Assembly: GCA_050250575.1 (NCBI GenBank)
Contig: JBFWOJ010000014.1
Coordinates: forward strand, 26,016 to 90,015
Direction of reading: 5' to 3'
DNA length: 64,000 nucleotides
Source of the DNA: SHVO01 sp050250575
GTDB lineage: Bacteria > Pseudomonadota > Alphaproteobacteria > Rhodospirillales > Rhodospirillaceae
The notes below the pieces were generated by a model. That model was not told the origin of the DNA and searched no databases. It was given only the letters and a program-made list of their open reading frames with translations. Below are positions 25,277 to 32,460 of this stretch, piece after piece; positions within the stretch are counted from its first letter, which is position 1, and every line of letters starts with the position of its first letter. Position numbers and translations under genes: made by a program.

Positions 25277-25854
25277 TGGGCAATCCTTGGGACAGGGCAC
25301 CACTCGCGATGGCCGGAGAACCCGACGCTAACACATTGTACGTGGCCGTCGGCGAGGCGCTGAGTGAGTGGGAAAACTCAGAACTTTACTTGCTTCGTAT
25401 TTACGGCCTTTTTCTTGGCGTGGTTCCGGTTTCAGCGCGCGCCTCAACAGCGTACGTCGAAGCAAAGATGTTTTCAAAGCGCATCAAAGTAATCGAGGAT
25501 GAGGCTGAAAGGTTTTTTCACCGCATCCATGACCAGGGTCTTGAAGGGCTATTTAGCGGCCTCTCAAAGGATATGCAGAGATTCGCCAGACGACGGAATG
25601 ACATTGCCCATGGCGTCGTATCGCTCATTTGGGACAAAGACGACCTTGGCCCCCGGAATATCGACGACGCGCTTGGGAGAGGTGAATACATGTTGGTGCC
25701 GGCAGTCTACCGCCACAAAGACTATGAACCGGATGGTTCGCCCAAATACCGATATACGTCATCCGAGATCAACACCTACAAATCTCGCTTTCGCGAGTTG
25801 CGTGATCGCTTGGTGACGCTGCATGTGCAGATTCTGAAGCGGCGCGCGTCATAA
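25276..25854 (+). CDS. HEPN-like hypothetical protein, outer copy
   Basis: A 192-residue all-helical-looking protein I do not recognise by name. The start at 25276 has GGGGAAG (25262-25268) seven bases upstream. The motif RRRNDIAHG near residue 110 is R-N-x3-H, the pattern of HEPN-fold RNases. The preceding layout (GEALSEWENSELYLLRIYGL, later KMFSKRIKVIEDEA) parallels the protein at 26177-26860, although overall similarity is low. Both genes have the same small basic protein divergently placed at their 5' end. A toxin or RNA-cleaving role is inference from the motif only; a plain housekeeping-free orphan is the alternative. Confidence 0.7.
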   Translation: MGNPWDRAPLAMAGEPDANTLYVAVGEALSEWENSELYLLRIYGLFLGVVPVSARASTAYVEAKMFSKRIKVIEDEAERFFHRIHDQGLEGLFSGLSKDMQRFARRRNDIAHGVVSLIWDKDDLGPRNIDDALGRGEYMLVPAVYRHKDYEPDGSPKYRYTSSEINTYKSRFRELRDRLVTLHVQILKRRAS

Positions 25855-25987
25855 CGACCACTTGGCGAATGCGCACAGCCGTTTCTAGAGCTTGGATCAG
25901 CGCAGGGCCGTGCTGCACTACAAGCTCCGCGATCTCCCAGGGAAGATCGATAGTCACGGGCAAAGTTGCGCGACGAGGTTCAATCAT
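25769..25987 (-). CDS. Short hypothetical ORF, possibly truncated
   Basis: A 72-residue frame beginning MIEPRRATLPVTIDLPWEIA. The N-terminal half (amphipathic, ELVVQHGPALIQALETAV) looks like real protein, while the C-terminal third runs antisense into the end of the HEPN-like gene and looks random. The IS element inserted 30 bases upstream of its start, so it may be a gene whose promoter was separated, or a remnant. No family recognised. Confidence 0.3.
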   Translation of the reverse strand: MIEPRRATLPVTIDLPWEIAELVVQHGPALIQALETAVRIRQVVVMTRAASESAHAASPSDHATRESEICRC

Positions 25988-26009
25988 TGAGGTCTCGCCT
26001 CATCGAAGC

Positions 26010-26016
26010 GGTTCTG
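26010..26016. repeat. Left target-site duplication of the IS element
   Basis: CGGTTCT abuts the left terminal repeat. The right flank at 28015-28022 is CGGTTTCT, the same word with one more T. IS1595-family elements normally duplicate 8 bp, so the left copy appears to have lost one T from its T-run. Confidence 0.65.
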
Positions 26017-26039
26017 GCGATTATATACTTGAGATAAGC
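26017..26039 (+). repeat. Left terminal inverted repeat of the IS element
   Basis: GGCGATTATATACTTGAG followed by ATAAG; 22 of 23 bases match the right end in inverted orientation. The single mismatch is G here for C there, which turns the TTGACA of the right end into TTGAGA. Confidence 0.85.
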
Positions 26040-26142
26040 GGCACTAACGCGGTATTTAGTTACCGTGACAGGCCGACGTGTTAAAATGGAAAACCGCCCA
26101 GGATGGCAGTCCCGAGCGGTTTGAAATCTCTAAGGCATGACG

Positions 26143-26173
26143 CGCCTCGCGTGAACACAATACGCGAGGTGCC
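26143..26173 (-). terminator. Hairpin after the IS passenger gene
   Basis: An 11-bp stem (26143-26153 with 26163-26173, including one G-T pair; core CCTCGCGT/ACGCGAGG) around a 9-base loop lies 3 bases past the passenger stop codon. No T-run follows on the minus strand, so it may protect the transcript end rather than terminate strongly. Confidence 0.4.
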
Positions 26174-26176
26174 TTG

Positions 26177-26860
26177 CTATGTCGTCGGAAATCGAACAAT
26201 CCAGTCTTTGTCTTTCGGTGGGTCAGCGCTCGGTTTTTGTGCCTGAGCACGTGCTATGTGCCGCTGCTTCTGCTCTTCAGTTAGCCACGGGGGGATATGT
26301 TGCTCTGGAGGATTATGCAGACTCGGTCGCTTCCGTTTTGACGGCATTGGAAAGACGTGGCCTGGTCGCATTCCATGAAGCCGTTCCCCTTCAAAGTCGA
26401 GATGCGTGAGGCAATCGCCCGTATAGTCGAAGAAAGACTTCTGTTGTTCCAGCAGTTGAAGATCTACGTGCCGGAACCAAAAATCAAAGGTGTCATTCGC
26501 TTTCGCCGGCTCCGAAAGATCGGTGAAAAATAGCCCTGCATGGTGATGATCGGCCCAGTGGCAATGCGCATACTGATTTCTTAGCTTCGTGCACCAGCGA
26601 AACGCGCCGAGCATATCGGCGTATTCCGCTCCCTTTCCATTCTTGATGTAGTAGTCGCGCATAAGGGCATCCGCAGCAGAAAGTCGCGCGCTTTCACCGG
26701 TAACTCTGAACAGCACTCGGAGTGCGGTTCTGGATTGGTTGTTGAGCGCATAGCCAAGCGCTGTCCCAAGCATCATTTCCAACTCCCCGTAGTTGAGGAG
26801 CATTCGGCCGATCAAAGCGCCCTCCTTCGGCCATCTATCAAAAGCTGGATTTAGTGGCAT
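26177..26860 (-). CDS. HEPN-like hypothetical protein, IS passenger
   Basis: A 227-residue protein. The start MPLNPAFDRWPKEG at 26860 is preferred; a GTG at 26944 would add an atypical Arg/Cys-rich leader. The N-terminal helical half has GRMLLNYGELEMMLGTALG and the motif KLRNQYAHCHW near residue 95 (R-N-x3-H), the HEPN RNase pattern also seen in its counterpart at 25276-25854. The C-terminal half is different (DFWFRHVDLQLLEQQKSF, then a Pro/Lys-rich tail ending DWIVRFPTT). It lies between transposase and left IS end, and 12 bases head-to-head from the small gene at 26873. Function is not established; toxin, RNA-binding or transposition accessory are all possible. Confidence 0.7.
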   Translation of the reverse strand: MPLNPAFDRWPKEGALIGRMLLNYGELEMMLGTALGYALNNQSRTALRVLFRVTGESARLSAADALMRDYYIKNGKGAEYADMLGAFRWCTKLRNQYAHCHWADHHHAGLFFTDLSEPAKANDTFDFWFRHVDLQLLEQQKSFFDYTGDCLTHLDFEGERLHGMRPGHVFPMPSKRKRPSLHNPPEQHIPPWLTEEQKQRHIARAQAQKPSADPPKDKDWIVRFPTT

Positions 26861-26872
26861 AATCGCAAGCGC

Positions 26873-27034
26873 ATGACACAACGCCCCCCGAAAGAAGCGT
26901 CCGAAATTATGGGACGCCTTGCATCGCTGCCGCCGCAGCAACACAAGGATATGCCTAAGAAGTCTCGGGAGTCCCGCGCTTCAAAGCCAAAAGACGCGCC
27001 AAAATCTCATCCGCCGAAAGGCCGGAAGGCTTAG
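26873..27034 (+). CDS. Small basic-tailed protein (53 aa), IS passenger
   Basis: Reads MTQRPPKEASEIMGRLASLP, then a Lys/Pro/Ser-rich tail ending SKPKDAPKSHPPKGRKA. A homologous, frameshifted copy at 25119-25276 keeps the tail nearly base-for-base and the EIMxRLxxLP helix in amino acids, which argues for real coding. It starts 12 bases from the divergent HEPN-like gene and its TAG overlaps the convergent transposase stop (TTAG, 27031-27034), so it fills exactly the space between them. The ribosome site is weak. It may be a partner or antidote of the HEPN-like protein; this is inference from the conserved pairing. Confidence 0.6.
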   Translation: MTQRPPKEASEIMGRLASLPPQQHKDMPKKSRESRASKPKDAPKSHPPKGRKA

Positions 27035-27036
27035 GC
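26975..27036. repeat. 62-base inverted repeat, copy inside the IS element
   Basis: Inverted match (60 of 62) to 25117-25178. It covers the 3' end of the small gene and ends 2 bases past its stop codon, so similarity fades almost exactly where the transposase's last codons begin. Confidence 0.8.
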
Positions 27037-27951
27037 TTCGGGCCGGTTAGTCCGCCGATACGTGAGGCGCTTTCCTTCGATGCCTTTCATAAGGACTTTG
27101 GAGCGATCGGCATCGTTCACGCCAAGCGCGGCGCGATTGTTCATGCGGAAATCGAACTCCGCGAGATAGCGGCCAAGGTGCTTCTTATCAACGTGCTGGT
27201 ACGTTCCGATGAGGCCGCGCTTCAAGATCGAGAAGTAGCCTTCAAGGGTATTCGTATGAACGTCATCACGAACGTATTCACCCTTGGAGTGATCGACGGA
27301 AGCGTGGTCGGCCTTCGGCATCAGCCGGATATAAGCCTGCGCCTTGTCGGTCACGAGACGGCTGCCGACTTCGAGGTGTTCGGCAATCGCGGCGCGGACG
27401 GTGCGATGGTCGATAGTGGAGCGGACTTCGCCGCCGCGCTCTAACAGGCTCACAACCTGAATAGCGTGGCGCTGGTGGGGAATGTGGCCCTTGGGCTTGC
27501 GGGTTTTCTTGGAGCGGGTCAGATAGGTCTCATCAACCTCGACCGTTTTGCCTTCACCGCCAATCGGACCGACGGAGCCCTTGGCCGGCGTCATGGCTTC
27601 GCGGATACGGTGGGCCATGAACCATGCCGTCTTGTAGGTCACGCCAAGCATGCGGTGGAGCTGGTGTGCACTCATGCCTTTCTTGGACGAGCCCAGGAGG
27701 TGACAAGCAAGCCACCACTTGTTGAGCGGGATCTTGGAGCGCTCGAACACGGTGCCAACGGTCACGGTGAAGTGGCCCGTGCAGTCGCCACAGTAGTACA
27801 GGCCGGGACGGTGTGACTTGCCCTGAACCTTGCCGATCTTCTCGGAACAGCCGCAATGCGGGCACACGGGACCGTTCGGCCAGCGGACGGCTTCAAGGGC
27901 TTCGCGGGCCTTATCGGCATCGGTGAAAACGGGGTTTAGAAGGTCGGTCAT
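27031..27951 (-). CDS. IS1595-family (ISXO2-like) transposase
   Basis: A 306-residue DDE-type transposase. The start MTDLLNPVFTDADK at 27951 follows GAGGAG eight bases upstream. The N-terminal zinc ribbon is CPHCG...CGDC (about 31-57), followed by a helical DNA-binding region (GMSAHQLHRMLGVTYKTAWFMAHRIREAM). The DDE_Tnp_IS1595 core has VDETY, TDKAQAY and HTNTLEGYFSILKRGL, where the third acidic position is at Asn/Glu of NTLEG. No frameshift or stop is seen, so the enzyme should be active. Confidence 0.95.
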   Translation of the reverse strand: MTDLLNPVFTDADKAREALEAVRWPNGPVCPHCGCSEKIGKVQGKSHRPGLYYCGDCTGHFTVTVGTVFERSKIPLNKWWLACHLLGSSKKGMSAHQLHRMLGVTYKTAWFMAHRIREAMTPAKGSVGPIGGEGKTVEVDETYLTRSKKTRKPKGHIPHQRHAIQVVSLLERGGEVRSTIDHRTVRAAIAEHLEVGSRLVTDKAQAYIRLMPKADHASVDHSKGEYVRDDVHTNTLEGYFSILKRGLIGTYQHVDKKHLGRYLAEFDFRMNNRAALGVNDADRSKVLMKGIEGKRLTYRRTNRPEA

Positions 27952-27972
27952 GGGCTTAACTCCTCGGTCCAA

Positions 27973-28001
27973 AACCTACCTTTAGGGGTTACTTATGTCA
28001 A
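27973..28001 (-). promoter_or_regulatory. Transposase promoter with its -35 box inside the right terminal repeat
   Basis: On the minus strand TTGACA (27996-28001) is a perfect -35, followed after 17 bases by TAGGTT (27973-27978) as a weak -10, then GAGGAG and the transposase ATG. The left end has TTGAGA at the same place, so only the right end would drive transcription well. Confidence 0.55.
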
Positions 28002-28014
28002 GTATATAATCGCC
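27992..28014 (-). repeat. Right terminal inverted repeat of the IS element
   Basis: On the minus strand it reads GGCGATTATATACTTGAC then ATAAG, matching the left end at 22 of 23 positions. Immediately outside is CGGTTTCT (28015-28022), the intact 8-bp target duplication. Confidence 0.85.
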
Positions 28015-28185
28015 CGGTTTCTTTCCATAAGATATATTATGCGACAATCCGATCTCCGCGGACGGCCTTGCTCCGCCGGTTTCCTTCGATGTTCCCCTCT
28101 TGTTTCTCCATGCGTTTATTAGCTCGGAACTATACCCAGGTTAATGACGTTATGGCGCGGGGCACGTTGGGGGTTTCCACCGGAC

Positions 28186-28470
28186 ATGTATGCGCTGTTT
28201 TTCGAAGATTCCGGCGAATTGATTGCAACGGTCGACCGCGCCCCGCATGCGATCGGCCTGGGAAAGCTCGTCTCCCGCGACAAAGGCCGGGTCGTGGTCG
28301 GCGTGCTCAATAGCCTCGACGGCACCACGGAAGTCTGCTGGCGATTCTTCGAAGGCCGCCAACTCAGCCCCACCGACGCCGCCGCCGACGGCGCCGGCGC
28401 GGATGGAACCGCCTCACCGGCATCAGGGTCTCCTTCGGAGTCCGGCAAGCCACCGCCGCGCAAGTCCTGA
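28186..28470 (+). CDS. Hypothetical protein with conserved-looking N-terminal domain
   Basis: A 94-residue protein, MYALFFEDSGELIATVDRAP to a Gly/Ala/Pro-rich disordered tail (PTDAAADGAGADG...KPPPRKS). Starting at 28186 gives a compact beta-rich domain of about 60 residues (GKLVSRDKGRVVVGVLNSLDG, EVCWRFFEGR); the earlier ATG at 28144 adds an unlikely leader. No family recognised. It lies alone between the IS element and another short hypothetical. Confidence 0.55.
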   Translation: MYALFFEDSGELIATVDRAPHAIGLGKLVSRDKGRVVVGVLNSLDGTTEVCWRFFEGRQLSPTDAAADGAGADGTASPASGSPSESGKPPPRKS

Positions 28471-28710
28471 CCCCGCCAAACACCTCCGGAGTCGGGCGCA
28501 ACGCCGGGCGCGACAACTCCCCGCCGAAACGCCCGGGACAAACGCAACGGTAAGGACACCGTTCGAGGCACCGTCCGCGCGCCGCGTCATTGAATTTTCG
28601 CGGGATGCGCAACGCGGGTTGCAAAGCGCGCGTACTTTCAGGGCCCGGCCTTGCCCCGCACGGCCGGCGGCTTAGAGTTCCTGTTCATGCAAAACGCTGC
28701 GAGGTCTCGC

Positions 28711-29073
28711 ATGAAGAGCTATCGCTGTGTTTTCAGTTACTCCGGCGGCAACACGACGATCAACGTGACGGCCGAGGATGGAGCCCACGCCATCACCGCC
28801 GCGGGCAATGCGATCACCGCGGGCGACTACGACCGCGTCGAAGTCTGGGACGACGACGTGCTGGTGCTGGTGAAGACCACGCCGCGGGCCTGGGACGCCC
28901 TCGGCGAAACGCGGGACGCGGCGGACGGCACGGACGGGCGCGATCCCCTGGCATCCGCACAGACTGCTCTCCCTCCACCGCCGCTGCCGCGCCGCACGCC
29001 AAACGCGTTTGCGGGAGGCGTGCGGCCGTCCGGCGCGGGATCGGCGCATGCGCGGCGACGGGTCGGCCTCTAG
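28711..29073 (+). CDS. Hypothetical protein, beta-rich N-terminus and disordered tail
   Basis: A 120-residue protein starting MKSYRCVFSYSGGNTTINVT at 28711 with GAGG at 28701-28704. The first 58 or so residues look like a small alpha/beta domain (AITAAGNAITAGDYDRVEVWDDDVLVLVKT); the rest is Pro/Ala/Arg-rich and probably disordered. Function unknown. The 240-base gap before it (28471-28710) shows nothing I can name. Confidence 0.6.
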   Translation: MKSYRCVFSYSGGNTTINVTAEDGAHAITAAGNAITAGDYDRVEVWDDDVLVLVKTTPRAWDALGETRDAADGTDGRDPLASAQTALPPPPLPRRTPNAFAGGVRPSGAGSAHARRRVGL

Positions 29074-29222
29074 AGCGCTTCGTGCCCTGATCTTTTGATT
29101 TGCGCACGGCCCTCGCCGAGACGGGTTACCCGTTTCCGGCGGCGGCGCGCGCGGGCGCTTTCACACGCCAGACCTTCATCGTAAGGTGGCCCGGTCAAGT
29201 CCGAGAACCGGTGTGCCATCCC

Positions 29223-30083
29223 ATGCCTTCTGCGCCGAAAGCGCCCCCTCGCCCGGTTGCCGCCGGCGACGATCGAGATATCCAGGAATTGCTCGCCATC
29301 ATGGCCCGCCTGCGGGATCCGCAGGGCGGCTGCCCGTGGGACGTGGAGCAAACCTTCGCGAGCATTGCCCCTTACACGATTGAAGAAGCCTACGAGGTCG
29401 CAGACGCGATCGCGCGCGGGAATATGGGCGCGCTGAAGGAGGAACTGGGCGATCTCCTGCTCCAGGTCGTGTTCCACGCCCGTATGGCCGAGGAAGCCGG
29501 CCTGTTCGACTTCGCCGATGTGGTGGGGGCCATCTGCGACAAGATGGTGCACCGCCATCCGCACGTCTTCGGGTCGGCGAAAGTGGACTCCGCCGCCGCC
29601 CAGACCGAGGCCTGGGAGAAATTGAAGGCGGCCGAACGCGCCGCCGCGCGCGATCCGACGGCACCGCCGAGCGTGCTCGACGGCCTTCCCGCGGGGCTCC
29701 CGGCGCTGAAGCAGGCCGAGAAGTTCCAGAAGCGCGCCGCGCGCGTCGGCTTCGACTGGACCGATGCCAAGGACATCGTCGGCAAGATCCAGGAGGAACT
29801 CGACGAAGTGCGCGCCGAAGTCGGGACATCCGGCGCACCGCGCAGCTCCGAACGGCTCACGGATGAACTCGGCGATCTTCTGTTTGCCTGCGTCAACCTG
29901 GCGCGCAAGGCCGAGATCGATCCTGGAATGGCCTTACGCGGCACCAACCTGAAATTCGAACGCCGGTTCCGCCGCGTCGAAGCGCTGCTGCGGGCGGCGG
30001 GAAAGTCGCCTGAACAGGCCAGCCTCGAAGAAATGGAGGACCTGTGGGTCCGCGCCAAGCAGGAAGAGCGCGGCGCTACTTAA
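29223..30083 (+). CDS. mazG: Nucleoside triphosphate pyrophosphohydrolase MazG
   Basis: Hydrolyses non-canonical or excess NTPs to NMP and pyrophosphate. A 286-residue protein with two MazG repeats. The first (about 20-135) has LRDPQGGCPWDVEQTFASI, EEAYEVADAI and ELGDLLLQVVFHARMAEE; the second (about 175-265) has EEKF-like KQAEKFQKRAARVGFDW, EELDEVRAEV and ELGDLLFACVNLARK. The EExx(E) metal motifs are intact in both. The ATG at 29223 (MPSAPKAPPRP) is preferred because homologues begin close to the GCPWD block; an earlier frame extends to 29100. Confidence 0.93.
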   Translation: MPSAPKAPPRPVAAGDDRDIQELLAIMARLRDPQGGCPWDVEQTFASIAPYTIEEAYEVADAIARGNMGALKEELGDLLLQVVFHARMAEEAGLFDFADVVGAICDKMVHRHPHVFGSAKVDSAAAQTEAWEKLKAAERAAARDPTAPPSVLDGLPAGLPALKQAEKFQKRAARVGFDWTDAKDIVGKIQEELDEVRAEVGTSGAPRSSERLTDELGDLLFACVNLARKAEIDPGMALRGTNLKFERRFRRVEALLRAAGKSPEQASLEEMEDLWVRAKQEERGAT

Positions 30084-30150
30084 TAAATTAGATTCAAGAG
30101 AATCTCCAAGGTACTATCAGATATAGATAAGGGCTGGGGGCGAGAACCGA

Positions 30151-30849
30151 ATGCACGGAGGCATTCTCCCAAGAGCATGTCGGGCGGGGCGCAGACTTGC
30201 GGCCGCCGCCGCAGCGCTTGCGATGCTTGCGAGCTGCTACCTTCCCGACCGCTTCGAAGCCGAGATCCGCCTCACGAAAGACGGCGGCTATGGCGTGACC
30301 TACATCGGGCAGCTGACCTATGCCCCCCTCTTCGGCCAGATCGCGCGGGGAACGATCTCCGAAGAAAAAGCCAAAGAGAACGAGCGGATGATCCTCGAGC
30401 AGCTGAAGCGCGACACCGCCTTCAAGGAGGTCTCATCGCTGGGCCGCGGGCGCTATCAAGTGCGGTTCGAACGCGAAGGGCGCTTTGGCGGGGCGATGCA
30501 GATGGTGAATTTCGCCACGCGCAACCAGGCCATCTTCCGCATCCGCACGACCGAGGACGGCCTCGTCCAGGTCAATGGGTCGGGCCAGGGGCAGCTTTAC
30601 GCCGCGCGCTTCGAGGAGATCGGCCTGCGGAGCGCAGGCCTGGTGCGGATCGTGACGGACGCGGAAGTCCTGGACCACAACGCGACCTTCATCCGCGCCT
30701 CACGCACGCCGGGCTTTACGCAGTACGACTGGCGTATCCGGAGTTTCCGCGATCCGCCGCCCAAGTTCATCGCAAGGCTCGCGGTCGATCCGCGCACCGG
30801 CGTGCCGGCTTATCGGGGCGGCGCGGTGAATGTGGACACGGAAAAGTAA
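30151..30849 (+). CDS. Hypothetical lipoprotein
   Basis: A 232-residue envelope protein. The N-terminal signal ends with a lipobox LASC (Cys29 in AMLASCYLPDRFEAEIRL). The rest looks like a soluble beta-rich domain (RGRYQVRFEREGRFGG, IFRIRTTEDGLVQVNGSG) with no name I can give. It is transcribed alone, with an AT-rich upstream region containing a small palindrome (AGATTC-AAGA-GAATCT, 30090-30105), and converges on the DUF3300 gene. Confidence 0.75.
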   Translation: MHGGILPRACRAGRRLAAAAAALAMLASCYLPDRFEAEIRLTKDGGYGVTYIGQLTYAPLFGQIARGTISEEKAKENERMILEQLKRDTAFKEVSSLGRGRYQVRFEREGRFGGAMQMVNFATRNQAIFRIRTTEDGLVQVNGSGQGQLYAARFEEIGLRSAGLVRIVTDAEVLDHNATFIRASRTPGFTQYDWRIRSFRDPPPKFIARLAVDPRTGVPAYRGGAVNVDTEK

Positions 30850-30871
30850 GCCCGGGCGGCGCGCTTTTCTC

Positions 30872-30889
30872 CTCCCCTTTCAGGGGGAG
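30872..30889. terminator. Small hairpin between convergent genes
   Basis: CTCCCC-TTTCAG-GGGGAG forms a 6-bp stem midway between the lipoprotein stop and the DUF3300 stop. A pyrimidine run precedes it on the plus strand. It could serve both directions but is short. Confidence 0.35.
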
Positions 30890-30902
30890 TGAAATAGTTA
30901 AG

Positions 30903-32408
30903 CTAGTCCCGGCCGTTGCCGTTACCGTTCCCACGCCCGCGGCCGTTGCCGCGACGACCTTCGCCTTCGCCGCCGTTACTGCCGCCGCCTCCGCCGCGCC
31001 GGAATTCGCGGTTGCCGCCGCCGTTGCCTTCCGGCCGGCCGCGGAAGCCGCCCTCGCCGCCGGCGTTTCCATTAAACTGCGGGCGAGAACGGCCCCCATT
31101 CGCATCCGGCGCGCCGCCGGAGTTTTGTGCGCGGAACTCGCGGCGCGATTCACGGCGTTCCTGGAACTGCTGCCGGCGCTCTTCGCGGCGGAAGCCCTGC
31201 TCCCGCGGCATCGGGGCGATAGGGGTCGGCGGCGTCAGCTGCGGACCGGCGTAGCTCTGGCGCTGGCCGCGCTCGCGGAACGCCGGACGGCCGTCGAAGC
31301 CGCGACCGGCATTCTGATCCCCGTCGCCGCGGAACCTGCGACGCGCGCGCTGCTCATCATCGCCGCCCTGGGGCTGCGACGGCGCCGGGGTCACATCGGG
31401 GCCGGGGGTCACATCGGCGCGGCGATCGCCACTGCGATCGCGCCGGCCTTCACGGTTGCCGCGTTCCCCGTCGCCGGCGCCGCGGTCCTGACGGTCCCAG
31501 TCGCGGCGCCCATCCCACGCACCCTCGCGCCGGTCGTTGCCGCGTCCGCTGAAGCCGCGCCCGTCGTTGCCGCGCCAATCGCCGCGCGATCCGTCGCGGC
31601 GAAAATTCACGTCGCGACGGTTACGGTCATGGCGCCAGGTGTCGTCGTTATAACGCCACGGATGATGGCGGCTGAAATAACGGTAGCGCGGCAGGTCGAC
31701 GCGGATGCGATGGCGATGCCATTCCCATGACGACCAGCCCCAGAGCGTGGGGACGACGGCATAGCGCGACACGACGATCGGCCGGTGGAAGTAGTACGGG
31801 GGCAAATCCGGATACGACCAGAATCCGTACACGCGGATGGGATCGTAGCGCGGGATGTAGACGCTTGCCGGGTCGATCATATCGATCACGACGGCGCCGT
31901 TCTCGAAGCGTACGCGCTGGAATTCGTTGGAGCGCAGGTATCCGGCGGCGTAGGACTGGTGGCGCAGGCGCTGGATCGAATCCATCACGTCGGTCTCTTG
32001 CAGATAGAACGCGTTGCCGACGCGGACCATCCAATCCCATTCGTCGTCCATCATGCGCAGGACGTCGGGGAATTGCGCGAGCGTCTTGACGCTCGGATCC
32101 CATTCGTAGGTCTCCAAGGCGAAGGCGAGCGAGTCGCCGCGCAGCGATGCATTCACGGCGGTCGAGGTCCAGCCGGCCGCGGCTTCGACATCGTGCGGAT
32201 AGGTCGCGGCCATCAGGATCGGCGCCAGGAGCTGGTCCGGATAGAGCGCGATCGGCGCGAGCAGAGAGTCGAGCTCCCGCGGCGACAGCCGCTCGGCTTG
32301 CGCGGCCACAGGATCGTAAGCGTACTCCTGCGCCGCGAGTGGGACTTGCGCCGCCGTGGAAACGGCGAGCGCGGCTAAAAGCGATACTGTGAATGATACC
32401 CGGCCCAT
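30903..32408 (-). CDS. DUF3300 domain protein with long Arg/Gly-rich tail, exported
   Basis: A 501-residue protein. A signal peptide (about 1-26, ending PLAAQ) is followed by the DUF3300 core (about 27-230), recognisable from LSPRELDSLLAPIALYPDQLLAPILMAATYP, WTSTAVNASLRGDSLAFALE and QSYAAGYLRSNEFQRV. The C-terminal half (about 235-500) is low complexity, dominated by Arg, Gly, Asp and Asn (RGNDGRGFSGRGNDRREG). Such tails are typical of this family but this one is long. The ATG at 32408 is chosen over a GTG at 32414. The role of DUF3300 is unknown; a cell-surface or periplasmic polyionic protein is inference. Confidence 0.85.
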   Translation of the reverse strand: MGRVSFTVSLLAALAVSTAAQVPLAAQEYAYDPVAAQAERLSPRELDSLLAPIALYPDQLLAPILMAATYPHDVEAAAGWTSTAVNASLRGDSLAFALETYEWDPSVKTLAQFPDVLRMMDDEWDWMVRVGNAFYLQETDVMDSIQRLRHQSYAAGYLRSNEFQRVRFENGAVVIDMIDPASVYIPRYDPIRVYGFWSYPDLPPYYFHRPIVVSRYAVVPTLWGWSSWEWHRHRIRVDLPRYRYFSRHHPWRYNDDTWRHDRNRRDVNFRRDGSRGDWRGNDGRGFSGRGNDRREGAWDGRRDWDRQDRGAGDGERGNREGRRDRSGDRRADVTPGPDVTPAPSQPQGGDDEQRARRRFRGDGDQNAGRGFDGRPAFRERGQRQSYAGPQLTPPTPIAPMPREQGFRREERRQQFQERRESRREFRAQNSGGAPDANGGRSRPQFNGNAGGEGGFRGRPEGNGGGNREFRRGGGGGSNGGEGEGRRGNGRGRGNGNGNGRD

Positions 32409-32460
32409 GGACACGAATATCGATGTCCACTACGGCGGAATAAAGGCGCAAAATGCGCCT

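Larger units (their letters stand above)
26017..28014 (-). mobile_element. IS1595-family (ISXO2-like) element with passenger genes
   Basis: A 1,998-base element. The two ends, GGCGATTATATACTTGA plus GATAAG on the left (26017-26039) and the inverted equivalent with CATAAG on the right (27992-28014), match at 22 of 23 positions. It carries an ISXO2-like transposase (27031-27951, minus), a HEPN-like passenger gene (26177-26860, minus) and a small plus-strand gene (26873-27034) between them. Flanks carry CGGTTCT and CGGTTTCT, a near-perfect 8-bp duplication. The IS1595 family is known to contain members with passenger genes. With one-base TSD damage and an intact transposase, the insertion looks recent and possibly still mobile. 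Confidence 0.85.
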
